Positions 24,937 through 36,705 of a stretch of 64,000 nt of DNA are shown piece by piece; position 1 is the stretch's first letter; each line of letters starts with the position of its first letter. A program made the translations under genes and the position numbers. The notes beneath the pieces are model-generated. The model saw nothing but the letters and a program-made list of their open reading frames with translations. It did not search any database and was not told where the DNA came from. The stretch comes from Bryopsis sp. KO-2023 (taxonomy: Eukaryota; Chlorophyta; Ulvophyceae; Bryopsidales; Bryopsidaceae): the NCBI GenBank assembly GCA_030272585.1, contig BSYQ01000005.1:5549501-5613500 (forward strand), written 5' to 3'.

Positions 24937-27258
24937 ATGCCCAGAATCAACCCCACAGCCTGGAAAAGCAATTCCGTCCCTCCCATGCGTTTGGCGGGGG
25001 CAGGAACGCCAGCGCGTTTTCTACGAGCTCCATCTTTCCGTTCGCTGAAGGCGTCGAGCGTCCCATATCACAAGCGACTTCCCAGGCTTGCCCGGCAGAT
25101 TTTCGCGAGCAGCACTTCTTCGACAATGAACGACTTCGGCGTTTCTTTCTGGAATTCCGAACCAGGGGTCGTGGAGAAGCTTGGGGAGTCGGTTGTCGAA
25201 GTTGGGAAAACGCCCGGGGAGGTCGAGCAAAGAAACTGCTTGATTCAACCCCTGCGGTTGACGCTGTCCAGCGGAGATTTTTGTGACGTGGTCGTCAAGC
25301 ACATACGGCTGAACCCCGAGTATTTCCGCGACGAGCAGCACTTGAAACGCACGCAGGACTCGTATCAGGTCGAAACCGCGTTTTATCGTAACTTCGCTCG
25401 GAAAGCGGTGGGCGGTGGTGCCCATGTGTCCGAACCCGTGCTCGTTCGGTGGTCCGCCGATACGCGCGACGTGGTCATCGTGTTGCGGGATTTGCGGAGC
25501 GATCCGCTGGCTGAAAGTTGCGGGATCACGGGGAGGAGCACCCAGCAAATGCTGGTTCTGAATCGTGAACAGGCGGAGGTGGCGTTGGGTTGGCTGGCAA
25601 GATTCCATGCGTCGTTCTGGGGATCGCACGCCGCCAGTGACGGGGAATTATGGGTGGAAGGATCGTATTGGTCCTTGGACAAGCGAAGGTCGGACTTGAG
25701 TCGCATGGAAATGGAATGGGCGAAAACCGTCGGGAGCTTTGCACAGCATTTTACAGGAGAGTTTTCTGACGAAGGGATTCGATCGCTTGGATCGAGGCTG
25801 CTGGGGGTGGCGGGGGCACTCGATCAGGCATTGATGCCAGATCAATACACTACTCTGGTGCATGGGGACTTCAAAACGGCAAATATGTTTTTCAAGGAGG
25901 AGGATGTTTCAGTGTGCGATTTTCAGTGGACTGGCCCTGGTTTGGGTGTCAAAGATGTGGTCTACATGCTATGGACCTCCGTCGATCCAGACGTGGTTCG
26001 TGATTTCGAGGCGGAGCTGTTGAATCATTATCATGACTGCTTGAACGAGCTCTTATCGAAGCGAAACGGCTTCTCCACAGCGTACCCAAAAGAAGCCTTC
26101 AGCACCCATTGCGACTTTGCTTTTCTGGATTATGTTAGGTTTCTGGTGGGGACCATGTGGGGATCCGTGACGCCCGAAAATTGCCAGGAAAAATCAACAT
26201 CCATTAATCATGGAACGCACAAACGACACCCTGAGCACTTGGTTAGGATGGCGATGAAAGCTTCCAAATTGTTGGACACCCACGAAACTGCTTTGTCGTC
26301 TCGGAACCTCACTGATAATGGAGCGGAGGTACAAGGAAAGGAGCTGATTGCATCGCTGCTGGCACGATGTGTGGTTTTGTCAGCGAAGGCGGGAGCTTGT
26401 GTACGGGACATATTGGGCGCTTCTGCAGGAAAATTGGCTTCCCGAGAAAAGGATGGCGATGGCCCTCAAACTGAAGCTGATTTGGCGTCGGAAAAGTTGA
26501 TCATCTCAGGGCTGTTCCACTCTTTTCCCAACCTGACTGTCATTGGAGAGGAGGGGATTTGCGAATACGATGGAACGGATAACTTGAAATTGGATGAGTC
26601 TCAGGGTGGGGTTGGTGAGCTGATCAGGGATGCCTTGGGGGATGCATGTGTTTGGGATGGGGCCAAGATCGAGGATTTGACTGTTTGGGTGGATCCTTTG
26701 GATGGGACGAAGGAGCTGCTGGATGGAAACCTACCAGCAGTGACGGTGCTCATTGGAGTTGCCTGGAAAGGAAAGCCCTTGGTCGGTGTGGTTCACCAGC
26801 CGTTCGTCTCGACAGGCACCTCCACCGGTCAAACCTGGTGGGGTGGCGAAGGATTGGGTGTGTTCCTTGATTCAAGGAGATTTGAAGTAGGCCCCACGAA
26901 CGCATCCCAGTGTGTGGTTGCGACCACAAGGAGCAACTCCAGCCCAGACGTGGAGGAGATCGCCAGGAAGCTTAACCCAGACAAGGTGTTGCACGTTGGT
27001 GGAGCTGGGAACAAGGTGATCATGCTGTTGTTGCAGGAAATCACTCATTATGCGTTCGGAGCCAAAGGTACGAAGCGATGGGACACTTGTGCTCCTGAGG
27101 CAGTGTTGAGAGGGGTTGGGGGGCGGCTGGTGGGGGCCGATGGAGAGGAGTATGACTACTCCAGCTCCGTGAATCCACAGAATCTGAACGGTCTGTTTGC
27201 CACAGCGACGGAATCGGCATGGGAGCGGATGCAGGATGCGTTTCAATGGGAACGATGA
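24937..27258 (+). CDS. Intronless fusion: CHK/EcKinase-like phosphotransferase + 3'(2'),5'-bisphosphate nucleotidase (773 aa)
   Basis: A single uninterrupted frame from ATG 24937 to TGA 27256-27258. Residues 1-60 are Arg/Ser-rich without acidic residues, suggesting an organelle-targeting peptide. Residues about 65-440 form a CHK-kinase-like (choline/ecdysteroid kinase superfamily) domain. The Brenner motif is H309-G-D-F-K-T-A-N316 and the metal-binding D328-F-Q corresponds to DFG. Residues about 455-773 match BPNT1-type phosphatases of the inositol monophosphatase superfamily. The metal site residues are in GEE (538-539), D586-P-L-D589-G-T591 and W715-D716. BPNT1 hydrolyses 3'-phosphoadenosine 5'-phosphate to AMP in sulfur metabolism. 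The kinase substrate is unknown. All catalytic motifs of both halves are present. Neighbouring genes have introns every 100-300 coding bases, so the lack of introns here stands out. Confidence 0.9.
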   Translation: MPRINPTAWKSNSVPPMRLAGAGTPARFLRAPSFRSLKASSVPYHKRLPRLARQIFASSTSSTMNDFGVSFWNSEPGVVEKLGESVVEVGKTPGEVEQRNCLIQPLRLTLSSGDFCDVVVKHIRLNPEYFRDEQHLKRTQDSYQVETAFYRNFARKAVGGGAHVSEPVLVRWSADTRDVVIVLRDLRSDPLAESCGITGRSTQQMLVLNREQAEVALGWLARFHASFWGSHAASDGELWVEGSYWSLDKRRSDLSRMEMEWAKTVGSFAQHFTGEFSDEGIRSLGSRLLGVAGALDQALMPDQYTTLVHGDFKTANMFFKEEDVSVCDFQWTGPGLGVKDVVYMLWTSVDPDVVRDFEAELLNHYHDCLNELLSKRNGFSTAYPKEAFSTHCDFAFLDYVRFLVGTMWGSVTPENCQEKSTSINHGTHKRHPEHLVRMAMKASKLLDTHETALSSRNLTDNGAEVQGKELIASLLARCVVLSAKAGACVRDILGASAGKLASREKDGDGPQTEADLASEKLIISGLFHSFPNLTVIGEEGICEYDGTDNLKLDESQGGVGELIRDALGDACVWDGAKIEDLTVWVDPLDGTKELLDGNLPAVTVLIGVAWKGKPLVGVVHQPFVSTGTSTGQTWWGGEGLGVFLDSRRFEVGPTNASQCVVATTRSNSSPDVEEIARKLNPDKVLHVGGAGNKVIMLLLQEITHYAFGAKGTKRWDTCAPEAVLRGVGGRLVGADGEEYDYSSSVNPQNLNGLFATATESAWERMQDAFQWER

Positions 27259-28368
27259 CGGCTGCTTACGAATCTTGGACGGGATTAATAGAAGTTTTGG
27301 GAAAATAGTTTTTTTATTCTGTATTTGTGATTCCTTGCAACACCATGAAAAGTATGTTGATCTAGTTGTTTCTATCGTGTCGTGTTGGGGCATGTTTGGC
27401 TGAGCGAAATGACTCTGCATCCAAGCCTTGTGTGTGGAAATCGAGCAGAAATTGGGGGAAAAAAGGTTTATGGCACTCTGACTGGGGCTCCACAACACCC
27501 TGACGTGCCTTTCTGGTATCCTTGATGCCAAAAATAACAAATAATCTCAAGGCCCCCCAAAAAGAAATGAAAGCAACAGCAAAGATGGTCCACAGAAAAA
27601 GCTTCCAAGCCAAAAAAGGAAAAACAAAGGAGAGAAATGAAAGAGAAAGCTGCCGCCACCCCTGACCTCTGGACAACGATTAGTACTTTACGATCGACAT
27701 TGATCGATGGTCGAATCCAGCGACACAGGGAGACCTGCAGTGAAGGTGTCTGGGTGGAACGATGGAGGAGTGGGAGTTTGAATGTCTTACAATCTTGTGA
27801 AAGAGATTCCCTACCAACACTGTATCCAGTGGGCATTTGATTCTATCCTCTCCCTGGAGTTGAGAAAGAATCGATACCACCTAGACCAAAACATGGTTGG
27901 TGGCTACGATTTCAGCCAGATTTTAGCCACGTTTGTTTAAAAAACAAGAATAAGGGGTTGCATGCTGGTTCTGAACTACCCAGGAGCACTGGCTTTGGCC
28001 ACCAAATCCCCTCCAAGAAATGACACCCGCCCCATGGAGTCGAGCAAAACACCCCAAGAATCTGGAAAGGGAAAAGCTACACAGAATTCACATTACATCG
28101 ATTCCTACACAAGCACCCATCCTTTCTGGATCATCCTTTACCCTTCTACTTCTCAAGCATAACACACTGTTCTTTCCTTTTCAGAACAATCTTAAATAGT
28201 AGAGAAAATAGAGGGCAAAAAAGGTGGATCGACAAAATCCCGCCGGGTTGCATGCCACCCCCCATGATCCTTTTTTTTTCCAACCTTCGCTTGATATTCC
28301 GAAATTAATGCGTGGCTCTATATTTTTCGACACCCCCCCTCCCTTTCTTTTTCTTTGTGATTTCTTCC
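27259..28368. other. Intergenic region between convergent genes
   Basis: About 1.1 kb between the fusion gene (+) and the Rieske gene (-). Open frames on the minus strand at 27836-27362 overlap in different frames, and no phased splice chain or domain was found. I see nothing coding here. Confidence 0.5.
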
Positions 28369-31158
28369 TTATCCAACCACCAAGGTGCTTTCATCGATAA
28401 ACTTGTACTCAGGGACTTCCAAGTTATATGGGGCTGGTCCTTTACGAATTCGACCGGAGGTGTCATAGTGGCTGAACAATGCAAAACAGCATGTTAGATT
28501 CCATATTGATCAACTTTTATGTGCAAGATAGAAAAAGTGAAAACTTTTTGTCGAGCTCTCAAATTAAACAGGGTAAGTGAAAAAAGTAATACTATCATCG
28601 CATCGTCACAGGGGTGGGTGGATTAAAAAAAAAACTTGAAGCAAAAAGACTGGTTGTGGCGAGGAGTGTCAGAACTATCGCATAGAGATGCAAGTGTATC
28701 CCTTTTTTTTTCGTTGTTTTTTTTTTTTTGGGGGGGGGGGGGACAGGGGATAAAAATGTGCTCACCATTTACACGTTTTCCAAAGGATATGTAAGAACCG
28801 TTGTGCCGGGATCTTTCATACAATTTAAACCAACTTTGTCTTGCCCCCTAGATTTCGAACTCTCCCAGCCATGTAGGCATGGACTCCACATGGTCGTGTG
28901 GAAAATTTATCGAGGGAGTTGATGTCATTCTTTGGCCACAGAAAAGTTTTTGCTCAACACAAAAAAAATACTATATTATACATTCTATGTGTATATATTA
29001 TTTGTATCATTCATTATTCCACTGACCTTCCATGACATGGGCAGAACCAGCCATTGTAGTCACCGGCGTTGGCAATTGGGACACAGCCCAAATGAGTGCA
29101 CACCCCAACTACTACCAACCACTGGAGTTGCAGAAACACAAAAAAACAATTGAAATCAAATATAGTCGCAAGAATAGAAAAAGAAAGAGGTGGGAAGGGG
29201 CATTCAGGATCCTCAGTGGTGCCTTTGATTTTGAAGGAGTATGGAAAGAGTTTTTCTTTGCACATTTTGACGAAAAGGACTTCAATTTATTCAGATGAAA
29301 CTCCTTCTTCAATTTTATTTGTTCATTTACAGTTATTTATTTATTTTCTTCCTACACAGATTCAAACGCCCGGGTTCCAATTCTTATCAGAAAGGGCTCA
29401 TTAGTCGACACTCCCCTTCTCCGGAATGCAGCTAATACTTGGACAGCTCCACAAACGCACAAATTACCCTTCGCTGAATTTGAAATCTCTAAATTGGAAT
29501 CTCTATATTCTCTATATTGACACAGACTGCCGATAACATACCTCGGGCTGTGGAGCTCGGTCAAGGTCGGTTTCAGGGTCCCTCAGGGAAGACATGTCGA
29601 CATCGTTCGCCTTTTCGATATCGGAGGTTTCCCTCCTTCGGATGAACACAGGTTTGCCTCTCCATTTCACAGTGATGGTCTGCCCAACCTCAATGTTGGA
29701 GGTGTCCACCTCGAGGGAAGCCATAGCAAGAACGTCTTTCGAAGCCTGGTAGACAAAAAATGAAAAAATCAGAAGCTGCTCAGAAACTGCCAAAAGTAGT
29801 TTGATCAGAATTTGACATGCGATGTGATTTGAGCGGGGCTTTTCTGTTGGGGGGGGTTGGGTCGTATTTGTTTGATTGATTTCAAATTCTTGGGAGAGTT
29901 CCAAAAAATAGCATTCAGTTTCTGATACAGGTCGACAGGTACTGATTACTAAGCCATGGCAAAATTTCACTCGAGGTGGGGGGATTCTGGAAGCTCCTCT
30001 GCTGACAGATCGAAATGACGAAATAAGGGTTGCTACTCACAGTCATGGACAGAATGAACTTGAGGACTGCCAAACGAATAGCAGAGGCATACAGAAATCG
30101 TCCCCCAGTCAAGACAAAGTAGGTGAAAGCCCTTTTGCTGGGGTCTCCAGGGGTGAAACGATCATGGTTGCTGTGGTCGTACCTGCATTCATCCAAACAA
30201 TTATGAAATACAAAAAAAAAAGAAAAAATTGCCCCAAGAGCGAATTTCCAAAATGAATGTGGTGCTCACAAACACCGACGTCCCATCCTCCTATGATATA
30301 ATCCTTGAAATTTCCTTGTGTTCATTTTCTATCAATAATAATAAATTTATTTTTGTTTTGGGTGGGGTGGGGTGGGAAGGGTCAATAAGGCTGGAATGTT
30401 ACTTAGGCGATCATTAAATTAACCTATTCAGTTTCTGGAGAAAAAAAAAAAGTTAGGCGTCAAACATCATCCCCAACCCCCCGTCTTTTCCAGGAAGCAG
30501 TATTTTGGGTGGTGGATATGCTGTGGCCTCAATCTTTTGAGGACACTGAAAGCATTTTCTATTGAACAAGGACTTTCTCAGTTAATCAATATGGAACAAT
30601 ATACAGGCATCATTATTTGTTTTCCTCAACAGAGAGTCTTGCTTAGGTGTGCCAGAAACGTTTGAAAACTCCCTTCAACTCCATATGGAATCTTAGTTGT
30701 CATATAATTCATAGGTTTGTTTCTGGGAAGTGGTTTTGTGTGTGTGGGGAGGGGGGGGGGATTCTCTTGGTGCACTCACGTTATGACGTTGGTTGGATTT
30801 TTCAAAGCCGCGACCGTGGGAGAAGAAACCACGACTGGGGAATTGGACATCCCTAAGGAACACACAGACCAGAAAATCGTTCACAACAACACACGAAATT
30901 TGCGTTCGGAATCCCAAACAAGAAACAGCCCACGAAATTCTCAACACTCACTCTCAACGACAGAAATACGCGACACACGCTCGGCAAATCCGTCTCACCT
31001 CTGAATAGGCCCCAGAACGGCAAGGCGGTGCGCTCCTCGGGCTTGGTGCCGAAGGCATCCATCGCAGGGTTGGATAGAGAAGCGTTAGCAGCTCCGGCGC
31101 TGGCTTGCCATTGTTGAAAAAGCCGGGGAAGCCCCCTCGCTGAGCGACGGAGTGCCAT
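28369..31158 (-). CDS. UQCRFS1: Mitochondrial Rieske iron-sulfur subunit of complex III (6 exons, 258 aa)
   Basis: Exons: 31158-30999, 30852-30780, 30182-30041, 29745-29542, 29121-29027 and 28471-28369; all GT-AG and in phase. The N-terminus [16 protein letters not shown] is an amphipathic mitochondrial presequence. [17 protein letters not shown] then precedes the single transmembrane helix. The conserved hinge [12 protein letters not shown] leads into the Rieske fold. 2Fe-2S ligands are C201 and H203 (CTHLGC) and C220 and H223 (CPCHGSH), with C206 and C222 for the disulphide. The C-terminus ends [14 protein letters not shown].. as in plant proteins. It transfers electrons from ubiquinol to cytochrome c1 in the inner membrane. 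Complete and apparently functional. The last intron (29026-28472) is the longest after the first. Confidence 0.95.
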
Positions 31159-32400
31159 CCGTCCAAGATTAGTCGCTGCGCTCCAAAACCGAATCAAAAC
31201 ACTTCGAGGGAGCTCGGGAAGGGGGTTTTTGGAGAAGGGATAGCTAAGGACGTCATGAACGACGAATGACAAATAATGGAATTGATGCTAGGGCACTTCG
31301 GCTGAAAGCCAATCATTCGACCAATCAATCGCAGAAGCGCAGACGTCCAGGCAGCTGCACATTTTTGTTCGTTTTTTCGTTGCATTTGCTGGGTTGATTC
31401 AGGAGGGCAAACAATGGTGCAGGAATTGGTGGTGAAGTGAGTTCAGCCAGGCAGTGAAACAGCAGCAGTATCTTAACCTGGAGGATTTCTCCCTGCCGAG
31501 GGGCTACAGAATCCAGCACAGCAGGAAATCTATCACAGCTTGGGGCTTCTGCAAATTTAGATTAAAAGTTAGCAACCTAGCAAACAACTGAGGCCATGTC
31601 ACATCACCTGTTACTGGAGAATTTAAAAAAAAAGGAGTGGATTTCTGTATTTTAGTGAGCAAGATGTAAGAAAAGACCTCTCATGACTAGGATATGAAAA
31701 TCAAATTGAAGCAAGCAAACATTGATTCTCCTCGTCAATGTGATTTCGTTCACTGTTGTGTTCACCCCGATTGGGTGAGCGGGGACTTTGCGAGTAAAAG
31801 AGAATGTGAATCGAGTGCACCCCAGAACGTCTAACTGATTGTTCTTACTGCAAATAGATTCAACGATCAACCAATATCATCGATGTAACCTTATTTCACA
31901 GAACAAATTCATCTTTGTTTTCTGAGCACTAACAGATGTGCCGAAAAAGGAAATAGCCGTTGTGGAAATATGAGGCAAAAAAAAAAACACAACAGAAAAC
32001 ACACTGAAGCAATGCGAAAACACTATAACCGCATCCTTTGCGATTTCGTTTCTTGGAATGGGTATGTTACAATTTACTCCAACTTTGATGTTTATCTCAC
32101 TACCAGTTTGCCCCTGTATGGTTGCACACTGCCATCTATTGATTATAAACTTGTTGATGGCCTTCCCTCTAATCCGTACTGTGGGATCTGTCATTTTTCG
32201 CCTATACCTTCTTCTAAGATTTTGGGGCTGAAATTGATCCATGATCAGAAGGTGATTTCGTATCCTAGTTGATTGATTATGTTTTCAGTATTCTTAATAT
32301 TGAAAATCATTGCTCTATTTTGTTGTATAATGCTCCCACGGCATCTTCGCGTGCAGTTTGTTTTTTTGGTGTGGTTTTTTGGTGTGGTTGATCCCGACAC
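31159..32400. other. Rieske upstream region and unassigned DNA
   Basis: About 1.2 kb. The first few hundred bases should contain the Rieske promoter. Short open frames (31877-32242 on -, 31970-32272 on +) overlap each other and have no domain. No gene is seen. Confidence 0.45.
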
Positions 32401-32406
32401 TGAATC

Positions 32407-35155
32407 TAGCAAACAAACAAAAATTACATTGTGGAGGAGAATCTAACACAGTCCTCAACAAAAATTTGTTCGCAATATTATATTTATTGTTCGCAATCTC
32501 TTCCAACTTACCATCTGAAAAAACCAACCGCGATAAAATGACGAGAACTGGCCGTTGTTTTATCGCTTACGCCTCTTTATCGAATTCGGATACCGCTGAC
32601 GATGATTAGCGCAAAAATAACGCCCATAAAATTGCGTGCTTGTTGCGACTGTGCCAATCCAACGTGAAACAGCGCCACCAGTAATTTGACGTTGTTTCAC
32701 GTTGCTTTTTGCGGTTGCGTTAATTTCACGCTCAGAGAGCGTCAGCGATATGTTGACGTTGTTTCACGTCGCTTGTTGTGGGTATGTTGCTTTCACGCTT
32801 AGAGAGCGTCAGCGATATTTTGACGTTGTTTCACGTCGCTTGTTGTGGGTACGTTGCTTTCACGCTCAGAGAGCGTCAGCGATATTTTGACGTTGTTTCA
32901 CGCTGTTGTACGACATCCAAAGAGGGGTGAATTATCGGTGAATGATGCAATAGATCTAATAGTAGGAACCTTTTGGGAATAGAACCCAATCCCCTGGAGG
33001 GGGCCACCAGGGATTCCACTCAATTTCTTAAAACTTAAGTTTAAGGACGTGTGTCAACCCTGAAGTGAGAAATCTAGCATCATGCTTGATGTTCACTGAG
33101 GTCACCCAATTCTTGTAATCTGTGCTCCATACACAAGGAATTCTACCCTCATTCAACTTCCATCACCACTCTTCGCTCGGGCAGCCAAAAAGTCGGCCTT
33201 GAACCCTCTATTAGTTGCATTTTTCTTCGCTTTGGAACGCATCAGCCTTCGAGCCATCTAACACACACACCCATGCACTGCAAAATCAGCACCGCACTCA
33301 AATCCTATCACAAATTTGTGATGGAGGACACATCAAACCTACTGCAAACTTACTTCTCGTTTGCTCTTCCTCTTATAGTCGATCGCCACCACCATTGTTG
33401 ATCCGTTGGGATTGAGTTATCCATGAATACAGCCACAGAGATACGTTCAACAACTTATGTTTTCATCATCAGGGTGATTTCAAGGTCGAGACAGCTTTAA
33501 AATGTTTTTGGCATGAAGAATCTCTAGCTTCTTTTTGTGGATATCTTCTGTGCTCATTCCAGCCTGCAACCTTCTACAATAGACACATTCATCAAGCGAG
33601 GGACTGATGCGAATGCACGAAAGGCTCAAACCTACAAGATTCAGAATCAACAATGGAATATATTTCTCTTCCTCCAATTGCCAATGCACCCAGGAGTGCT
33701 GTCAGGGAGTGAAGATAAAGAACTGCAAATAACATTTCAAGAACACAGTGATTTAGAGTTTTATTTTCGACTCCACAGAGTTTTTTTGCAGCAGTGGGTG
33801 ATCCTGAAGTACATTCCCTGGGGATGGGAATAGGAAGCAACAGGATGTATCCTCCAAAACAGGGGAGATGTGGTTTGGTGTGATGTGTATAAGGGAAAAA
33901 AGTCACAGGAAAATCCTGAACCTGGGAGTAGCGAGGAATCCGATCCTGACGCCGAGCACCACCAGAAAAACGTCGGCACGCAAGCAGGGTGGTTAAGCTC
34001 ACAGCCACCCAGGCTCTCTCGCCCGTCCATCCCAGCTAGAGGCGCTCGCAACGCGATCGACCAACTCCACCCCCTCGCCATTCCATCTAAGCTAGAGACC
34101 CTCGTAACACGATCGCTGAACTCCACTGTCAACGCCCATAGGAGTATATCCGATTATCGCGGAGCAGAACTGCAAGCCTCTCCACATAGCCCGCCCAGGA
34201 AAAAAATAAAAAAAAAACCAAACTCTGTTGGCTTACAGACCCCTCGTCGAGCTGACTCCAAACCCAGGAGGGTAGTAGTCGCGATCGCCACAGAAAGGGT
34301 CCCCTCAGTTCACGGAAAACCCCGCTTTTTTTACCCCCAAGCGTCGAAGCGCCGAGTCGTTTCACGTCCAAAAAGAGAAAAAACAGACCCTTACCCAACC
34401 CTAACCCAACCCAAACCCAAACCCATTATTGGCAGCGAACAGCATCCACGACCTCAACACGACCTCAGAAAGCGGACTTCCTGTCTTGTGCAAGTCAGAG
34501 TCGCTTATCGATTGGCGGAAACCTATCGGAGATCGAAAAAATATCAACAGGCCCAAGAAGTCGAACGCGAACAGGACAAGCGAAAATGTCTCCAAACCCA
34601 TGGGAAGTCACATCGTCTTTGTCACGTGTTTGTGGGTCCGTGAAAACTTGAACAAAAAGTTCACGGAAACAAGGAGAAGTGAGTGTGGGGTGTACTGAGT
34701 GTGGTTTTCGCGGTATTTGTGTGTCGATTTCACGCACGTGATTCCACCGTCAATTTAATGCACGTCACATGATCGATATTTTTGCGTCAAACAGACGCGC
34801 GAGCTTTCAGCGTGTTTTTGCGTCAAGTTCGCGTCCGTGATTTGGCGATAACTTGGTGTTGTTTGACGCAAGCGCTGCACAAGCGTCAAATACCGCCCAT
34901 AAAGTGACGCTGACACCCCGTGAAAGAATCAGTGACGCTACTTTATCATCATTTTATCGCGGTTGGTTTTTTCAGATGACTCATTTTTTTCTTTTGGAAC
35001 GGTGGGATTTTCTTTGTCCAGGAAGTTTCTTTGGGTGGATTTTTTTTTGTTCTTACCTTGTATTACTCTGGCATTATGGGGGGTGACGGCCTCTTTTTGC
35101 AAAAATGATTTTCTCTCCTCCACAATGTAATTTGATGTTTGTTTGTTTGCTATAA
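32407..35155. repeat. Inverted-repeat-bounded segment, possible DNA transposon or foldback element
   Basis: A perfect 30-bp inverted pair lies at 32512-32541 and 34949-34978 (core CCAACCGCGATAAAATGA and its complement). Outside it, an imperfect second pair matches (ATTACATTGTGGAGGAGA near 32423 and its complement near 35113, each flanked by TAGCAAACAAACAAA). Inside are GC-rich sequences with repeated CGTCA and CACG words on both ends and a 67-bp tandem array. I could not find a matching target-site duplication or a transposase. A plus-strand open frame (33870-34643) and minus-strand exon-like pieces lie inside but are not convincing. The element type is unresolved. Confidence 0.5.
32686..32910. 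repeat. 67-bp tandem repeat, about 3.3 copies
   Basis: The word TTGACGTTGTTTCACG recurs at 32686, 32753, 32820 and 32887, an exact 67-bp spacing. Each unit also contains the palindromic words CGCTCAGAGAGCG and GACGTTGTTTCACGTC. Copies 2 and 3 differ at only a few bases; copy 1 is more diverged. It lies just inside the left inverted arm, where transposons often carry binding-site arrays. Confidence 0.85.
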
Positions 35156-35423
35156 TGTAATTGATTGATTGATTGGTTTGTAATATTCTTGTGTTTGTGT
35201 GTGTTTGATTGTTTCATTCAACCTGCAGGTTAGACAGCTGTCTCTCTGACAGAAAACGTCAATATGTTTTCAACATCGATCAACTAACTACCTGGCAATT
35301 CATATCGCATCTTGCATATTGCAAGGCCGCAACACATCATGTGGTAGGTCCCATCCATCGTGTTCCACACGCTCAACCCTTGCGTTTTAAACAACTGAGG
35401 CGAAAAGTTTGTGCAAAAAGAAA

Positions 35424-36038
35424 ATGGGAAGCTCCTCCAGTTCGTCCAGCAAAAAATCGGTCGAAGACTACATTGATAGCTCGTGTACATCCACTGGGAA
35501 GTATGGTGGCTATAAGGTTTCTCGCATCCGCATCAGGAGCATGTGGATAGGTCATGGCTTTTGGTCTGGGGCAGCAAGCATTATAACGGGACCTTTGACA
35601 CTCAACAAGGTGAAGCATTGGTGGGTAGAGATCAGGGCGGAGAAAAACGGCGACACAAAGTGGTTTATTGCTCACCTCGCCAAGGGCCGTGAGTTGAGGT
35701 GCTGTGGTTCTCAAGATGGTGTCACGGATTTGGCAAAGGACGCCGCCAGCACTCGGAGGTCTGAGGGCAAGGATATCAGCGAAGAAAGACCCACCATAAC
35801 AAACTGCACACATATTTCAATGGCGGATGTCTACGATTGGGTTGATGACTAGTGCAGGGGGTACAACCTGGTCAGCAACAACTGCCAGGATTTTGCTTCT
35901 GCGTTCTATAGACGTTTTGGACCCGACACTGACATTGGTATTCCACTGCCTATAATACCCATGATATCTGGTATGGGAGGCCCTGTCGACAGCTACAGAC
36001 ACGGAAACTGGGAATTCGGGGTCAGGATTGGGTTTTAA
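35424..36038 (+). pseudogene. Papain-fold (NlpC/P60- or LRAT-like) hydrolase gene broken by an in-frame TAG
   Basis: From ATG 35424 (MGSSSSSSSKKSVEDYID) a frame runs 142 codons to a TAG at 35850-35852. The same frame continues without further stops to TAA at 36036-36038. Before the stop is KHWWVEIRAE..WFIAHLAKG, with a histidine typical of the permuted papain fold. After the stop is YNLVSNNCQDFASAFYRRF, with the NNCxDF signature that carries the cysteine nucleophile in LRAT- and NlpC/P60-like enzymes. The catalytic cysteine therefore lies beyond the stop, and a protein ending there would be inactive. No intron is needed. The family assignment is by motif only. The gene sits between two repeat elements, which fits loss of function. 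Confidence 0.6.
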
Positions 36039-36443
36039 AGGCTGCAGAAAAAGGAGTTTGACATCAACGATGTGTTTTCGCACGTGTGGCATTGTGCTAA
36101 AAAGCAAGGTTTTCACTGGTATGAACGGATTAGTGCGTTTTCCCCCCTTTTCTTCGAGCTTTTGTGAACACATTTTGTTTTGTTTTTGTGTCAGCGGAGG
36201 TTTGTTGGTTTGTGGTTCTGATGGAATACGTCTCTTTCACGATCTTATGAGTTTGCTCTTTCGTCTTTTTTTGCTTTTTTGCTTTTTTACATGTGTATCA
36301 ATTTTGTGTTAGTCTGTGTTTTTTTTTTTGCATTAATAATATTATTGTATCGGAGGTGTGTTTTGAGGCAAACAAAGTCGACAGTCAGAACTGTAAAGAA
36401 CTCGCTGCTTCCAATTAGGCCGTTTGATGGGACTTGGTACACC
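36039..36443. other. Spacer before the small LTR element
   Basis: About 400 bp, T-rich in the middle (36190-36340). No gene or motif was found. Confidence 0.45.
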
Positions 36444-36448
36444 AAAGA

Positions 36449-36705
36449 TGTTACGTGTCACTTTTATAGGCTTGATTAGGGACGTTATGGGGACACGTGG
36501 TTGGCTTCTGGGTAGCTCCAGGGCGCCAGTAGGAGTTCCAACACGTGTAGAAAGAGTTCACAGTGTGTCAGTTTCCTTCTAGGTGCAGTTCACAGTGGAA
36601 CTTCATCTAGCTGGCGCATAGTTCCTATTGGATTCGAGTACTTAGAGGGCTTGTATTGGGACTATTGTAACTTTCTCACAAGGGCAACGATTCCGTCGCG
36701 TGACA
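36449..36705 (+). repeat. 5' LTR of the TRIM-like element
   Basis: 257 bp, TG..CA ends, preceded by AAAGA and followed two bases later by the primer-binding site. Confidence 0.88.

Noticed and set aside
33480-34038. Small minus-strand gene (pieces such as a hydrophobic segment at about 33711-33630 and a Lys-rich C-terminus at 33575-33480)
   Set aside because: The last two pieces share a consistent splice phase, but the proposed first exon has no in-frame ATG (a TAG lies just upstream) and its donor is ambiguous; no family is recognised.
33870-34643. 257-codon plus-strand open frame
   Set aside because: Basic low-complexity composition, no domain, inside the inverted-repeat segment; likely chance.
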